DNA from: an archaeon
GTDB taxonomy: Archaea; Asgardarchaeota; Thorarchaeia; Thorarchaeales; Thorarchaeaceae
Reading direction: 5' to 3'
DNA length: 64,000 bases
Assembly (NCBI GenBank): GCA_024276825.1
Contig: JAJRWI010000007.1
Span: 17,346 to 81,345, forward strand
Shown here: piece after piece, positions 38,293 through 47,538 of the stretch
Position numbering within the stretch: position 1 is the stretch's first letter
How the letters are laid out: each line of letters begins with the position of its first letter
Translations under genes and position numbers: made by a program
The notes under the pieces: generated by a model
What the model was told of the DNA's origin: nothing
Database searches by the model: none
Seen by the model: only the letters and a program-made list of their open reading frames with translations

Positions 38293-38421
38293 GAGTCATC
38301 CAAAGAATTAATGCATATTACCTTATCCAAATGATTCAGGGAACTGTTTATCACACGTTTGTTTAAGAGAGGCTTGGTAAAAGATAGACAAGTAAAAACC
38401 AAACCATGAGGATATGGCCCC

Positions 38422-39618
38422 ATGAATGTGAAGAGCCTTTACATCATCAAGAGAGAAACGGGGGTCTGCGTGTATCATAAAGACTTTGGAGAGAAGCTGT
38501 TTGACCCCCACCTTCTATCATCATTTATAGTTGCCATAACCACTTTCTTTGACAAAGTCACAGGATCGGTCTATTCAAAAGCGAGAGCATTTGAGGGCAC
38601 AGATTACAAACTTATAGTCGAATTTGGAAATTGGACAGTAGGGGTACTATCGGTCTCGCACGAGTCGGCTGATGACAGGGCCCGATTAAAGAGGATCATT
38701 GAGAGATTTGAGGACCAGTTCAATCTGCTCCGTTGGGTCGACATGGACCTTGCAATTTATACACGGTTCGAGCAGGCAGTGATTGACGAGTTTATCAGAG
38801 ACCAGATTCATCCAGAAACCATCATTCATGTGCGAAGGGACTGGGAATATTACACAAAAAATCCGGATTTGATCTCGTTCCTGAGAATGGTTCCACTCAA
38901 ATGCACGGTCAAAGATGCTGCTGATTTTCTTGAGATGCCCGTGGAACTAATTATGAATCTAGTTGCTGAAGCGGTATGGGAGAATGCGGTGACCATCGTA
39001 CAACCTGTAAGGCCAGATGACATCTATCAGGCAACCTCGCTTGTCACCGGCAGTGTTGAACTTGATGTTTCAGATGAAACTGCTGAGGCCTTAACGCAGT
39101 TAGATGGCGAAACTCCCCTGTCAATTGCAGCTGAGAGAGTCCGCACAAAGGACCTTAGAAAGTTCCTTGAAGAGATCGCACTCTTAGCAAGAAGAAGGGC
39201 CATTGAGCAGATATCTCCAGCACAATCAATAGTAGTTCTGTATTCATTTGCACTTCAAATACTTCTCAATAAATGTGCAGACATCTTTGGCTTTAGAATC
39301 GCTAGAAAGATGTTTTATGAGGCAAGAGAACCTGTTGTGGTAGAACACTCTTGGATAGTCTTTGTTAGTCTTGAAGAAGGGGTTGATGTTGAGATAAAGC
39401 CATCATTGACCTCGGCCACAATGAGCGGAAAAATCGCACCAGAAGTTTTGGGTGACGGGTTTATCAATTTATGTGGAGAGATTGTTAGAAGGATAAGAGA
39501 GATAATAGGAGCGAGTCCGACAAGAAGGCTGATTTATCATGCCAAAGATGAGTTGGAAGACCACTTTCCAACAAGGGCTTACAGGGTAGAATGGGAACGA
39601 CTATTAATAGGGAATTGA
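38422..39618 (+). CDS. Longin/roadblock-like domain protein
   Basis: 398 residues, no signal peptide. The N-terminal 130 residues look like a longin/roadblock-type alpha/beta domain: LYIIKRETGVCVYHKDFG, a long helix DPHLLSSFIVAITTFFDKV, strands KLIVEFGNWTVGVLSVSHES, and a helix RLKRIIERFEDQFNLL. The same pattern occurs in the cytoplasmic tail of the giant protein at 55774 (LLLIYFDRGGCISYHQF, LISGFITAINDVYFEIG, RRFEEFVNKVEEKY). The middle has a winged-helix-like region (MVPLKCTVKDAADFLEMP), and the C-terminus is a further alpha/beta domain. Longin and roadblock domains serve small GTPases in eukaryotes and Asgard archaea. A TATA-like AGTAAAAAC sits about 27 nt upstream. A membrane-protein gene follows by 12 nt. 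Confidence 0.6.
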   Translation: MNVKSLYIIKRETGVCVYHKDFGEKLFDPHLLSSFIVAITTFFDKVTGSVYSKARAFEGTDYKLIVEFGNWTVGVLSVSHESADDRARLKRIIERFEDQFNLLRWVDMDLAIYTRFEQAVIDEFIRDQIHPETIIHVRRDWEYYTKNPDLISFLRMVPLKCTVKDAADFLEMPVELIMNLVAEAVWENAVTIVQPVRPDDIYQATSLVTGSVELDVSDETAEALTQLDGETPLSIAAERVRTKDLRKFLEEIALLARRRAIEQISPAQSIVVLYSFALQILLNKCADIFGFRIARKMFYEAREPVVVEHSWIVFVSLEEGVDVEIKPSLTSATMSGKIAPEVLGDGFINLCGEIVRRIREIIGASPTRRLIYHAKDELEDHFPTRAYRVEWERLLIGN

Positions 39619-39630
39619 TATGGAGAGAGG

Positions 39631-40404
39631 ATGATGAATAGCAGATCCTGCAATAAATTCTTCACATACCTCATATCAATTCCAGCCATTGCCGCAGTGT
39701 GGGTTATTGTCATAGTGCTGAATGTCCCAGCATTCATCACTGCATTTCTCACAACCTTTTCCATCATCATTCCTCTTGCAGCCTCATTGTATGGAATGAC
39801 CCTTTTTGGAAGGGGAGGCTTTGTTCGAGAGGACAGGTTTCAGATGATGTACCTGTTGCTAACAATAGCAATGATGATCTTTGCAGTTGGTGAGGTTGCA
39901 ATCATCCCAGTCGAGTTCATCCCAAACGGTGAGAGGTTCGTCTTTCTCGTTGGTGTTGTTCACATCACTGCATTCCTGCCCTTGGCCTTGGGAATCCTGA
40001 GATATGTTCAACGAGTGATGAAGACTCTGGGGCATCCACCCAAAGAGGTGGTCTGGACCACAATCATCATTATCCCCATGCTAATCACGGTGTTTGTCAT
40101 AATTATGACCAGACAGCTTGACCTGGTTGAGTCAATCCTTGATGTAACAGTCGGTCTTGTATTGGCAATCGGGTTTGGAATCCTGTCATTGGGACTACTT
40201 GTTCTGGTCTATATATTCAGAAGGGGGCTTCTTGTTGCACCCATATCACTCTTGTATATGGCATCAGCCCTGTTCTTTGTTCGAGCTCTCATATGGATTG
40301 GGTGGGCAATTAGTCTTAGCAATCCATTAAGCAGGCTAATCGCTATTATGGGATACCTGTTTCTGGGGGTCAGCTTTCAGATTGCAAACTGCATGCAAAA
40401 CTGA
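39631..40404 (+). CDS. Polytopic membrane protein of unknown function
   Basis: 257 residues with about seven or eight membrane helices (for example YLISIPAIAAVWVIVIVLNVP, FSIIIPLAASLYGMTLF, TIIIIPMLITVFVIIMT) and short loops. I do not recognise a family. It starts 12 nt after the longin-like gene behind GGAGAGAGG and is almost certainly in the same operon, so a functional pairing of a soluble longin-like protein with a membrane partner is plausible. It converges on the ABC exporter gene. Confidence 0.6.
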   Translation: MMNSRSCNKFFTYLISIPAIAAVWVIVIVLNVPAFITAFLTTFSIIIPLAASLYGMTLFGRGGFVREDRFQMMYLLLTIAMMIFAVGEVAIIPVEFIPNGERFVFLVGVVHITAFLPLALGILRYVQRVMKTLGHPPKEVVWTTIIIIPMLITVFVIIMTRQLDLVESILDVTVGLVLAIGFGILSLGLLVLVYIFRRGLLVAPISLLYMASALFFVRALIWIGWAISLSNPLSRLIAIMGYLFLGVSFQIANCMQN

Positions 40405-40409
40405 AAGGT

Positions 40410-42431
40410 TCAATCCAAGGCCAGGCCCTCTCCACGAAGTCTTTGTTTAATCTTTTCACGGACTTCTTCAGGGACATTTGGATTATTCAACATTCGTTTT
40501 AGGGTTTCAGGGTCAGGAAGATGCGAGATGCCCATTGCCGTTCCCATGCCCATTGGGCCATGAGATGCAGGACTTGGTTCTTCAACAACCTCCTCCACAC
40601 TTGCTGCGATTTCTTCATCGATCTCTTCCACACCCTGATGGGCATAATAGGTATCGTAGAGGGACTTGAAGATGCCACCGAGTGCCAATAATTCCTCATG
40701 AGTGCCCTGCTCAACAAGCTCACCGTGATCGAAGACGAAGATTCGAGATGCATTGGCAATTGTTGTGAGTCTGTGAGCAATAACAACAGTAGTCCTTCCT
40801 GCAAACAACTTGGCTTGTGCGTCTTGGACCAATGACTCGCTATATGCATCAAGTCGACTGGTGGCCTCATCTAGTATCAGGATTCTGGGATTTGCCAGCA
40901 TTGTTCGTGCAATGGTAATCATCTGTCGCTGCCCTGCAGAGAGGTTTTTGCCACTCTCAAAGATCTTAGTGTCATAACCATCTGCAAGGACCTCAATGAA
41001 CTCATTCGCTCCAATCTGTTTGCAGAGTTCAATTATCTCTTCATGCGTGGCATCGGGCCGACCATATCGGATATTCTCGATAATTGTGTCATCGAAGAGA
41101 TATGGTTCCTGAGGAATCAAGGAGATTGCATCATGCAACGACTTGAGAGTTACATTCCTGATATCTTGGTCACCAATGAGAATGCGTCCTTCTTGTGGGT
41201 CGTAAAATCTGTTGATTAAAGCTGCAAGAGTTGTCTTACCAGCTCCGGTATGACCAACTACAGCGACAGTTTCGCCGGGCTTGATGTGAAAGCTCACGCC
41301 CTTTAACACTGGAGTGTCTTCTACATAGGAAAATGTGACATTCTCAAAGGTGATCCCATCAGCATCAGGTTTCAGCGGGACAGACTCGGGACCGTCAGCA
41401 ATTGCTGGCTTGGCTTCAAGTACATCAGAGATCCTGTCCATGGCTGCTAGAGATGACTGGACCTGAGAGGACATCATTGCCAGAGAAATTAAAGGCCACA
41501 TGAATCGATTTACCATTGTGATTCCTAGAAAGACCTCACCAATCGTTAATAGGGGCTGTGTCCCTACGGCCATGCTACCGCCAACGAATAGCAGAGCGGC
41601 CAACCCAAATTGGCCAAATGACCTGATAAGCGGTTGAAGAGCACTCATCAAAATCATGAACTTGAACCCATAGCGATAGGCCTTGTTGTTCAGTTCAAGC
41701 ATGTTCTTTGCTAGTTCATCTTCGCGATTGAAGGCCTTAGCAACATGTATTCCACTTAAGTTCTCAGCTATTTGTCCAGACACCGCACCATATGCCCTCT
41801 GAGAGGCTAGCATGATTCTCTGTCCAACAGTCCCGAATAGCACAGCTATGAGAATAACGCCAGGAACTACCACTAAAGAAGTCAATGCGATTATTGGAGC
41901 GACCAACCAGAGGACCACAAATGAGGAAACTAGTAGCAGAATTTGACTTGAGATGTCAATTATGACTTGAATGCCAATCGACAGAGAATCAGTGTCAGAA
42001 GTCACTCTAGAAGTCACATTTCCGCTCTGTTCATTTTTATGATATGAGAGATCAGCAGAAACTAGATGGGAGTACACATCCGTCTGTATTCTTCTTACAA
42101 AACCCGCTTGCGCCCCAGATAATATCCAGGTGTAAATGCCCCGAAAAATCCAGTTTGCCACCTTCAATATCAGGTATAGCGTTACTATGATAATCAGGGT
42201 CTGTAGAGTTGTGTCGGAACTGACAAGGACATCAATTCCCCTCATTAGTAGCAATGGGTCAATAGTGGCCACTAATGTTGCTAGAATTGAGAACAAGGCA
42301 CCAATTACAACAACGCGCCTGAATTCGCCCAGATATTGGAACATGCGCTTCAATAGAACCCTCATTGGTCTACTAGTCTTAGGACGCTTTCTTGCAAGGG
42401 CCATTGGACCTCCATGACGGTGCATTGCCAT
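40410..42431 (-). CDS. ABC exporter subunit with consensus ATP site
   Basis: 673-residue ABC-type exporter half: an N-terminal transmembrane domain with six helices (about residues 35-330) fused to a nucleotide-binding domain. The ATPase has Walker A GHTGAGKTT, signature LSAGQRQ, Walker B ILILDEATSRLD with catalytic Glu, and the switch His in IAHRLTTI. A C-terminal tail of about 70 residues is rich in Glu and Pro. It forms a heterodimer with the upstream gene product, whose ATP site is altered. The start ATG at 42431 has a strong AGGAGGTG site and overlaps the stop of that gene. Confidence 0.93.
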   Translation of the reverse strand: MAMHRHGGPMALARKRPKTSRPMRVLLKRMFQYLGEFRRVVVIGALFSILATLVATIDPLLLMRGIDVLVSSDTTLQTLIIIVTLYLILKVANWIFRGIYTWILSGAQAGFVRRIQTDVYSHLVSADLSYHKNEQSGNVTSRVTSDTDSLSIGIQVIIDISSQILLLVSSFVVLWLVAPIIALTSLVVVPGVILIAVLFGTVGQRIMLASQRAYGAVSGQIAENLSGIHVAKAFNREDELAKNMLELNNKAYRYGFKFMILMSALQPLIRSFGQFGLAALLFVGGSMAVGTQPLLTIGEVFLGITMVNRFMWPLISLAMMSSQVQSSLAAMDRISDVLEAKPAIADGPESVPLKPDADGITFENVTFSYVEDTPVLKGVSFHIKPGETVAVVGHTGAGKTTLAALINRFYDPQEGRILIGDQDIRNVTLKSLHDAISLIPQEPYLFDDTIIENIRYGRPDATHEEIIELCKQIGANEFIEVLADGYDTKIFESGKNLSAGQRQMITIARTMLANPRILILDEATSRLDAYSESLVQDAQAKLFAGRTTVVIAHRLTTIANASRIFVFDHGELVEQGTHEELLALGGIFKSLYDTYYAHQGVEEIDEEIAASVEEVVEEPSPASHGPMGMGTAMGISHLPDPETLKRMLNNPNVPEEVREKIKQRLRGEGLALD

Positions 42432-44392
42432 TATTGCGCACCTCCTGTAAATGCAACAGAGGCAAGAATTCGCTCTGCTCCTGGCAGGCGTTCAAAGATT
42501 CTTCTGTAATGCTCAGAAGTCCTAAGGAGATCCTCGTGGCTCCCTGCTGCAATTAGCCTTCCCTTGTCGAGTATCACAATAAAGTCAGATTCGATCAGAG
42601 TACGAAGCCTTTGCGTCACAGTAATGCTAGTCCGCTCCTTCATCACTTCATCAAGGGCTTTTCTCATCAGAAACTCGGTATGAGCATCAACAGCACTTAC
42701 AGAGTCATCAAGAAGTAGAATCTTCGGATCTTGAATCAGGGCTCTGGCAATGGCAAGACGCTGTCGTTGACCCCCGCTGAGTGTCATTCCCCGTTCGCCA
42801 ATCATCGTGTCATAGCCATTGGGAAGCTTGACAATAAACTCATGCGCTTGAGCCCTCTTGGCAGCCTCGATAACCTCCTCATCTGTAGCGTTGGGTCTTC
42901 CAAATGATATATTCTCGCGTATGGTCATTCTGAAGAGAAAGATGTCCTGCTCGACAAGGCCCACATTGTCACGAACCACCTTGGTGGGGACCTCTCGAAG
43001 ATCAACACCACCAACTGATACTGTTCCTTCGGTAGGATCATACAACCTGAGTAAGAGCTTTAATAGGGTGCTCTTTCCCCCACCTGGCCCTCCTATTACT
43101 GCCACTCTTGAACCACCAGGGATTGTGAGTGAAAAGTCCTTCAATGCATAATGGGAACGACTTTCATTATTACGGCCATAAACAAAGCTGACATTATCGA
43201 ACACAATGTCACCAGACCAGTCTACCTCTGGGGTTGCTTCAGGTTCAACAAGAGGATCCTGATAGTTCAGGATGTTCACTATTCTTTGCGCATTGACATA
43301 GCCGCCTCGTAACATCAACAGCATTCGGGGAATCATATAATTGATTCCGGCGACTGATAATAGAAGAGTCAGTACCTGTATCAATGCGCCTCTGGACATA
43401 AGGCCATTCAGTGCTGCAAATGACCCATAGAGAAATGCCACTGTTGTCATTCCAATTAGGACAAGTGCTGGAATATAGAATGCAGCCAATCGTCCCTCAC
43501 GAGCCACTACATTCTCATAATTCTCAGCGATTCTTTGAAACTTTCTCTCTTCTGTATCCTCCCTTCCGAATGCCCTGACAACTTCAATACCTTGAAAGAC
43601 GCTCTGTGAGATAGAGGTTAGATACTCCATTGTTTCAGACCTCCTTCTTCTGACAGGCTCAATCTGGTTAGCGTAGCGATAAGCAAAATAGAGATAGAAT
43701 GGAGAGCCTACCAGCATTATCAGGGTGAACATCGGGACAGGATATGAGAAAGACATTAGGGTTGATGACAGCCCCGCAGTCAAGTCTACAATGGCAAAAG
43801 ACACCCCTGACATTGTAATTGATGAGATGAGATGAAGGATTGCCACAAAGGCAGTACCGTTCAATGTAAAGAATCCGACTAAGGTCTCAGTCCTGTCTAT
43901 GAAGGCAAGCAATATGCCAGTCAGAGCAAAGGACGCTAGGCCATTGATGAGATTGCGTAAGGCAGGGTTCATTGAGAACCTGATCCAACTAATGTCCTGC
44001 ATTGCCACAGAGAGCATTCTCTTGCTGTCAATCTCATCATGGAATGTCATGCTGAACTCTTGCAGTTTCTCAAAGAACTCCTGTCGAGCATCACGTTCCC
44101 AAGCGAGTGTGACATAGGCCCAAACATAACCCACTCCAAAATACATGACCATGTAGATTAATGTGAGAATAACGATAGTGATCACGAATGACATGAAGGT
44201 GGGAGTGATTGCCATAGAGGCCTCAAGTTCATCAATGGCATCACCAAGTATCATAAGTGGGACTACCATTAATATGGCGGATACTACTGTTAGAACTGTT
44301 GCAAAGGTGATTGCTACTGGATGCTTAAGCAGACCTCCAAACATGTAATGAAAGGCAGACCTGCGTTGAGTATTATCATTCCGTGCCATCAT
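42431..44392 (-). CDS. ABC exporter subunit with degenerate ATP site
   Basis: 653-residue partner half-transporter with the same plan: six transmembrane helices and an ATPase domain. Walker A is GGPGGGKST and the signature LSGGQRQ is intact, but Walker B reads ILLLDDSVSAVD (Asp in place of the catalytic Glu) and the switch His is Gln (VTQRLRTL). This is the asymmetric arrangement of heterodimeric exporters such as TM287/288, in which only one ATP site hydrolyses. Substrate unknown; drug or lipid export is typical. The 3' end of the PadR gene overlaps its start by 4 nt. Confidence 0.93.
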   Translation of the reverse strand: MMARNDNTQRRSAFHYMFGGLLKHPVAITFATVLTVVSAILMVVPLMILGDAIDELEASMAITPTFMSFVITIVILTLIYMVMYFGVGYVWAYVTLAWERDARQEFFEKLQEFSMTFHDEIDSKRMLSVAMQDISWIRFSMNPALRNLINGLASFALTGILLAFIDRTETLVGFFTLNGTAFVAILHLISSITMSGVSFAIVDLTAGLSSTLMSFSYPVPMFTLIMLVGSPFYLYFAYRYANQIEPVRRRRSETMEYLTSISQSVFQGIEVVRAFGREDTEERKFQRIAENYENVVAREGRLAAFYIPALVLIGMTTVAFLYGSFAALNGLMSRGALIQVLTLLLSVAGINYMIPRMLLMLRGGYVNAQRIVNILNYQDPLVEPEATPEVDWSGDIVFDNVSFVYGRNNESRSHYALKDFSLTIPGGSRVAVIGGPGGGKSTLLKLLLRLYDPTEGTVSVGGVDLREVPTKVVRDNVGLVEQDIFLFRMTIRENISFGRPNATDEEVIEAAKRAQAHEFIVKLPNGYDTMIGERGMTLSGGQRQRLAIARALIQDPKILLLDDSVSAVDAHTEFLMRKALDEVMKERTSITVTQRLRTLIESDFIVILDKGRLIAAGSHEDLLRTSEHYRRIFERLPGAERILASVAFTGGAQ

Positions 44393-44937
44393 TGTTCCTC
44401 CCCAATGAGTTCACGAAGCTCTGTCAGAGCATCAAGAAGGAGGTCAATCTTGCGAATCACTCTCTTCCTTGATGCCTTCTTAAGATTATCAGCCCCCGCA
44501 CGAATTTCCTCAATTGTGTTCGAGATGCCGTTAATCTGAAACTCGAGTCGCTCAATGGGGTCGAATAAATGAAACCAGATCATTCGCCCAATTTGGGCCC
44601 GTGGTCTGAACTGCTTTTGCTTCATCATTATGTCCAGCTGCTTTCGTCCAGACTCTGTCAGCCGATACACCTTGCTTCGACCCTCAATTTGGATAGTTTC
44701 GATGATGCCCTCGTCCTCAAGGTTTCTGAGAAGGGGATATATTGAGCCTGGACTGGGCTTCCATTTGCCCCGTGTGTGTTCCTCAAATATCTGCATGATT
44801 TGAGAACCAGTCAGGTCCCTATCACGCATGATGCGTATTATCAGAAACTTCAGCAGGCCCCGTGGTATGGAGTGCATCATTCTGGGGTCCAAACAATCGG
44901 ACAGGTCGTGAGGAGATCCTTTCAAGTAATTCACCAC
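44389..44937 (-). CDS. PadR-family transcriptional regulator
   Basis: 182-residue PadR-type repressor: a winged helix (PRGLLKFLIIRIMRDRDLTG, KPSPGSIYPLLRNLEDEGII, KVYRLTESGRKQL) and a C-terminal dimerising coil. PadR regulators commonly control adjacent ABC exporters and respond to the exported compounds. The first codon is a GTG at 44937; a start at a later Met is possible. It is the first gene of a three-gene operon (regulator, two ABC halves) and sits directly next to repeated dyad operators at 44941-45011, which supports autoregulation. Confidence 0.9.
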   Translation of the reverse strand: MVNYLKGSPHDLSDCLDPRMMHSIPRGLLKFLIIRIMRDRDLTGSQIMQIFEEHTRGKWKPSPGSIYPLLRNLEDEGIIETIQIEGRSKVYRLTESGRKQLDIMMKQKQFRPRAQIGRMIWFHLFDPIERLEFQINGISNTIEEIRAGADNLKKASRKRVIRKIDLLLDALTELRELIGEEQ

Positions 44938-44940
44938 AAT

Positions 44941-45011
44941 ATATCGAATGCGATATTAGCGCCAACTGAGTCAGGATATAAATATATCGAATGTGATATT
45001 GAATGCGATAA
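44941..45011. promoter_or_regulatory. Three repeated 16-bp dyad operators between padR and the DUF2070 gene
   Basis: ATATCGAATGCGATAT at 44941-44956 is a 6-4-6 dyad. A near-copy ATATCGAATGTGATAT lies at 44984-44999 and a third, less perfect ATATTGAATGCGATAA at 44996-45011. They flank and overlap the TATA-like ATATAAATAT at 44977-44986 in the divergent promoter region. PadR is the obvious binder. The DUF2070 gene starts 70 nt after the last copy and may also be under this control. Confidence 0.7.
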
Positions 45012-45080
45012 TATCACAAGGATAAGTTTGATAAGGTATTGCCCCAGAACAACAGCAATTAGAGTTGCAGGTGGAACAAA

Positions 45081-46919
45081 TTGGGAGAGAAGGCAAAGGT
45101 AAAAGAAACAGTAAGACTCTACTCAAAAGTCTGGAAGCTCCCCACGTTCAGAGGCATACTTGCTCGAATTGCAATGTCTGTGATAGTAGCTTCGTTTCTA
45201 ATGGGGACCATGAGAAGTGCTACAAGTGGCTCACCAGTCCTTAACACTCTAGCAAGCTATCTTGTCATCCTTGCTCTACCTGCAACCATTGGAACTGCAT
45301 TGCTCTATCTGATTGTGAGGGAGAAGAACTCACCATTAGACATTAGACGAACAAGCGGAGTGATGCAATATGCGCTCTTCATTTGGCTATCACTGGGTAG
45401 CGTAGGTGCATTGATTGATTTCATTTTAATGAGCGACATTTTTGAGATGCGACTCATGCTAGTAGGAATGATTGCATTCTTCATATTCGCATCCTTCTTG
45501 GTCACTGGACTTAGCGACCGCAATGTCATCAGGAATTTCATTGCGGCTGCCATGCCAGGATCAATATGGCTGGTGTCTGCTTTAATCGTCCAGAGTACAT
45601 CATTACTGCCAGACTTCCCGCAATTTTGGTGGCTGTATGTCATTATCTGTACTCCAATAGCTGCTTATTCTGTCCACCACATATTCAAATCTGTTAGTGC
45701 GCCGTTTGACAGAGACCTTGGAATCAATGGTCCTGCATTACTGCGAGCATTTGGACACGAATATCTTTGCGATAATCCATTGCCCTTTGAACAGCTGATG
45801 AGTCAAATCGCAAGCATTCAGGATGTCCCGTTGGATATCATCATCCTGCGTAATAATGAGGAATTGGTGGCAGTTGCCATAAATCTGCTGATACATCCTG
45901 GACCATTTAGGAATATTGGTAGTAGCGGCCTCCCATCAGAAATTATAAAGTATGTGAGGGATCATTACAATATACCGACGTTTGTGTTTCATGGCACTTG
46001 TACGCATCACCAGAATCTGACTTCAAAAGAGGATTTTGAGAGTGTGTTTGAGGAACTCGACAGATTAATCAAAAGCACTGAAACCAGCAATAGTGCGTCG
46101 GGACCATTCTGGATGCCCAACAGCAAGTTCAAGGCTTGGACTCTTTTCGTAGGGGCAAATGCCCTTGTCATCACAACAAGCGCCCCAGAATATACTGACG
46201 ATATTGCCCTTGATGTGGCCATACAGGCCGCCGAAAAAGTGCGATATGAAGTGCCCAAGATTGAGGGTGTGACAATTGCGGATGCCCATAATTGCATCAA
46301 TGACAATGCAGTTTCTGTGATGCCTGATGATCCTGAGGCCCAAGAATACATAGATTGCGTGGTTGATGCTGTGAGGGAATCAAGCGGAAGGCCTGCGGGG
46401 CAAATACATGCTGGAATTCATCAAGAAACTGAAACTGGTATTACCATAAAGGAAGGAATCGGTCCGGGCGGCATCACAGCCATGGTTCTAAGGAATAACA
46501 ATAGAACTACTGTATGGATATCAATCGATGGCAACAATATGGAACCAGGGATGAGAGAGGAGATTCAGAATGCCCTGATTCAGAGGGGCTTTGATGCAGC
46601 GGAGGTCACTACAACAGACACACACATTGTAAATGCAATATCACTATCCAGCAAGGGCTATCCTCCTGTTGGGAGATATAAGAGGGATGACATCATTACT
46701 GCTGTGTGTGATATTGCGTTGAAAGCCAGAGAGAAGATGATACCTGTTCAGATGGGAATTGGCAAGGGAATGGTGAAAGGGCTGAGGACCTACGGCGAGA
46801 AGGGATTTGACATCCTAACACAAGATATTGTTGAGGCAGCATCGATTGCAAAAAGAACAGGGACAAGGACAGGACTAATGGCGTTTTTAGTATCCCTGCT
46901 ACTCGCATTCGTTCTATAG
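45081..46919 (+). CDS. DUF2070 family membrane protein
   Basis: 612 residues. The N-terminal third has about six membrane helices (MSVIVASFLMGTM, YLVILALPATIGTALLYLIV, ALFIWLSLGSVGALIDFIL and others). The large cytoplasmic domain is the DUF2070 region, with HPGPFRNIGSSGLPSEI, the FHGTCTHHQNLTS stretch and TIADAHNCI, His- and Asp-rich and reminiscent of a metal-dependent hydrolase. A last hydrophobic segment (LMAFLVSLLLAFVL) ends the protein. Family function is unknown; it is widespread in archaea. It starts with TTG at 45081 after AGGTGG, divergent from padR. Confidence 0.85.
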   Translation: MGEKAKVKETVRLYSKVWKLPTFRGILARIAMSVIVASFLMGTMRSATSGSPVLNTLASYLVILALPATIGTALLYLIVREKNSPLDIRRTSGVMQYALFIWLSLGSVGALIDFILMSDIFEMRLMLVGMIAFFIFASFLVTGLSDRNVIRNFIAAAMPGSIWLVSALIVQSTSLLPDFPQFWWLYVIICTPIAAYSVHHIFKSVSAPFDRDLGINGPALLRAFGHEYLCDNPLPFEQLMSQIASIQDVPLDIIILRNNEELVAVAINLLIHPGPFRNIGSSGLPSEIIKYVRDHYNIPTFVFHGTCTHHQNLTSKEDFESVFEELDRLIKSTETSNSASGPFWMPNSKFKAWTLFVGANALVITTSAPEYTDDIALDVAIQAAEKVRYEVPKIEGVTIADAHNCINDNAVSVMPDDPEAQEYIDCVVDAVRESSGRPAGQIHAGIHQETETGITIKEGIGPGGITAMVLRNNNRTTVWISIDGNNMEPGMREEIQNALIQRGFDAAEVTTTDTHIVNAISLSSKGYPPVGRYKRDDIITAVCDIALKAREKMIPVQMGIGKGMVKGLRTYGEKGFDILTQDIVEAASIAKRTGTRTGLMAFLVSLLLAFVL

Positions 46920-46960
46920 GAAACTCAAAATGTAATGAATACTAATGTTAGGTGATTGCT

Positions 46961-47536
46961 ATGGCAAAAACCAGAGTCTTAGTTTGCATCACTGGGGCAA
47001 GTGGTGCTGTTTATGGTGTCAGGCTTATCAAGCGATTGAGAGAGAACAATTGCGAAGTCCATCTTATTGTGAGTGAGTGGGGAGAGAGGACTCTAGAGTA
47101 TGAAACAGGCTTGATAAAAAACGACCTTGTCAGTATGGTTGATTTCGTTTATGAAAACAATGATCTTTCTTCAGGCCCTGCAAGTGGAAGTTTTAGACTT
47201 GATGCTATGGCTATTGTGCCCTGTTCTATGAAGACTCTGGCTGGAGTTGCTCATGGGTACTCCTCGACATTAATAGTCAGAGCTGCAGACTGCTCATTGA
47301 AAGAACGGAAACCTCTGGTTGTTGTACCCAGAGAAGCACCATATAACCTGATTCACCTTAGAAACATGGAACTGGTCACACAAGCAGGTGCTGTGGTTCT
47401 ACCAGCGAGTCCGGCATTCTGGCACAAACCCAAAACTATCGATGATTTAGTAGACTCGATAGTGGACAGAGTACTTGTGCACTTGCAGGTTGCCTCTGAA
47501 ACTCCAATAGAATGGCATGGAGAATCTGGAGAGTGA
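46961..47536 (+). CDS. ubiX: UbiX-like flavin prenyltransferase
   Basis: 191-residue flavoprotein of the UbiX/Pad family, which joins a dimethylallyl group to reduced FMN to make the prenylated flavin cofactor of UbiD-type decarboxylases. Visible signatures are the phosphate-binding VCITGASGAVYGVRL, the MAIVPCSMKTLAGVAHG block, and PLVVVPREAPYNLIHLRNM. The start is the ATG at 46961 behind a perfect AGGTGAT site; an upstream GTG at 46952 is part of that site. No UbiD homologue is nearby in this window. It converges on the HD-like gene with a 2-nt gap. Confidence 0.95.
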   Translation: MAKTRVLVCITGASGAVYGVRLIKRLRENNCEVHLIVSEWGERTLEYETGLIKNDLVSMVDFVYENNDLSSGPASGSFRLDAMAIVPCSMKTLAGVAHGYSSTLIVRAADCSLKERKPLVVVPREAPYNLIHLRNMELVTQAGAVVLPASPAFWHKPKTIDDLVDSIVDRVLVHLQVASETPIEWHGESGE

Positions 47537-47538
47537 TA

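Noticed and set aside
40410..44392. Second ABC subunit as a broken gene because of Asp/Gln at the ATP site
   Set aside because: This asymmetry is normal in heterodimeric ABC exporters, and the rest of the protein is intact.
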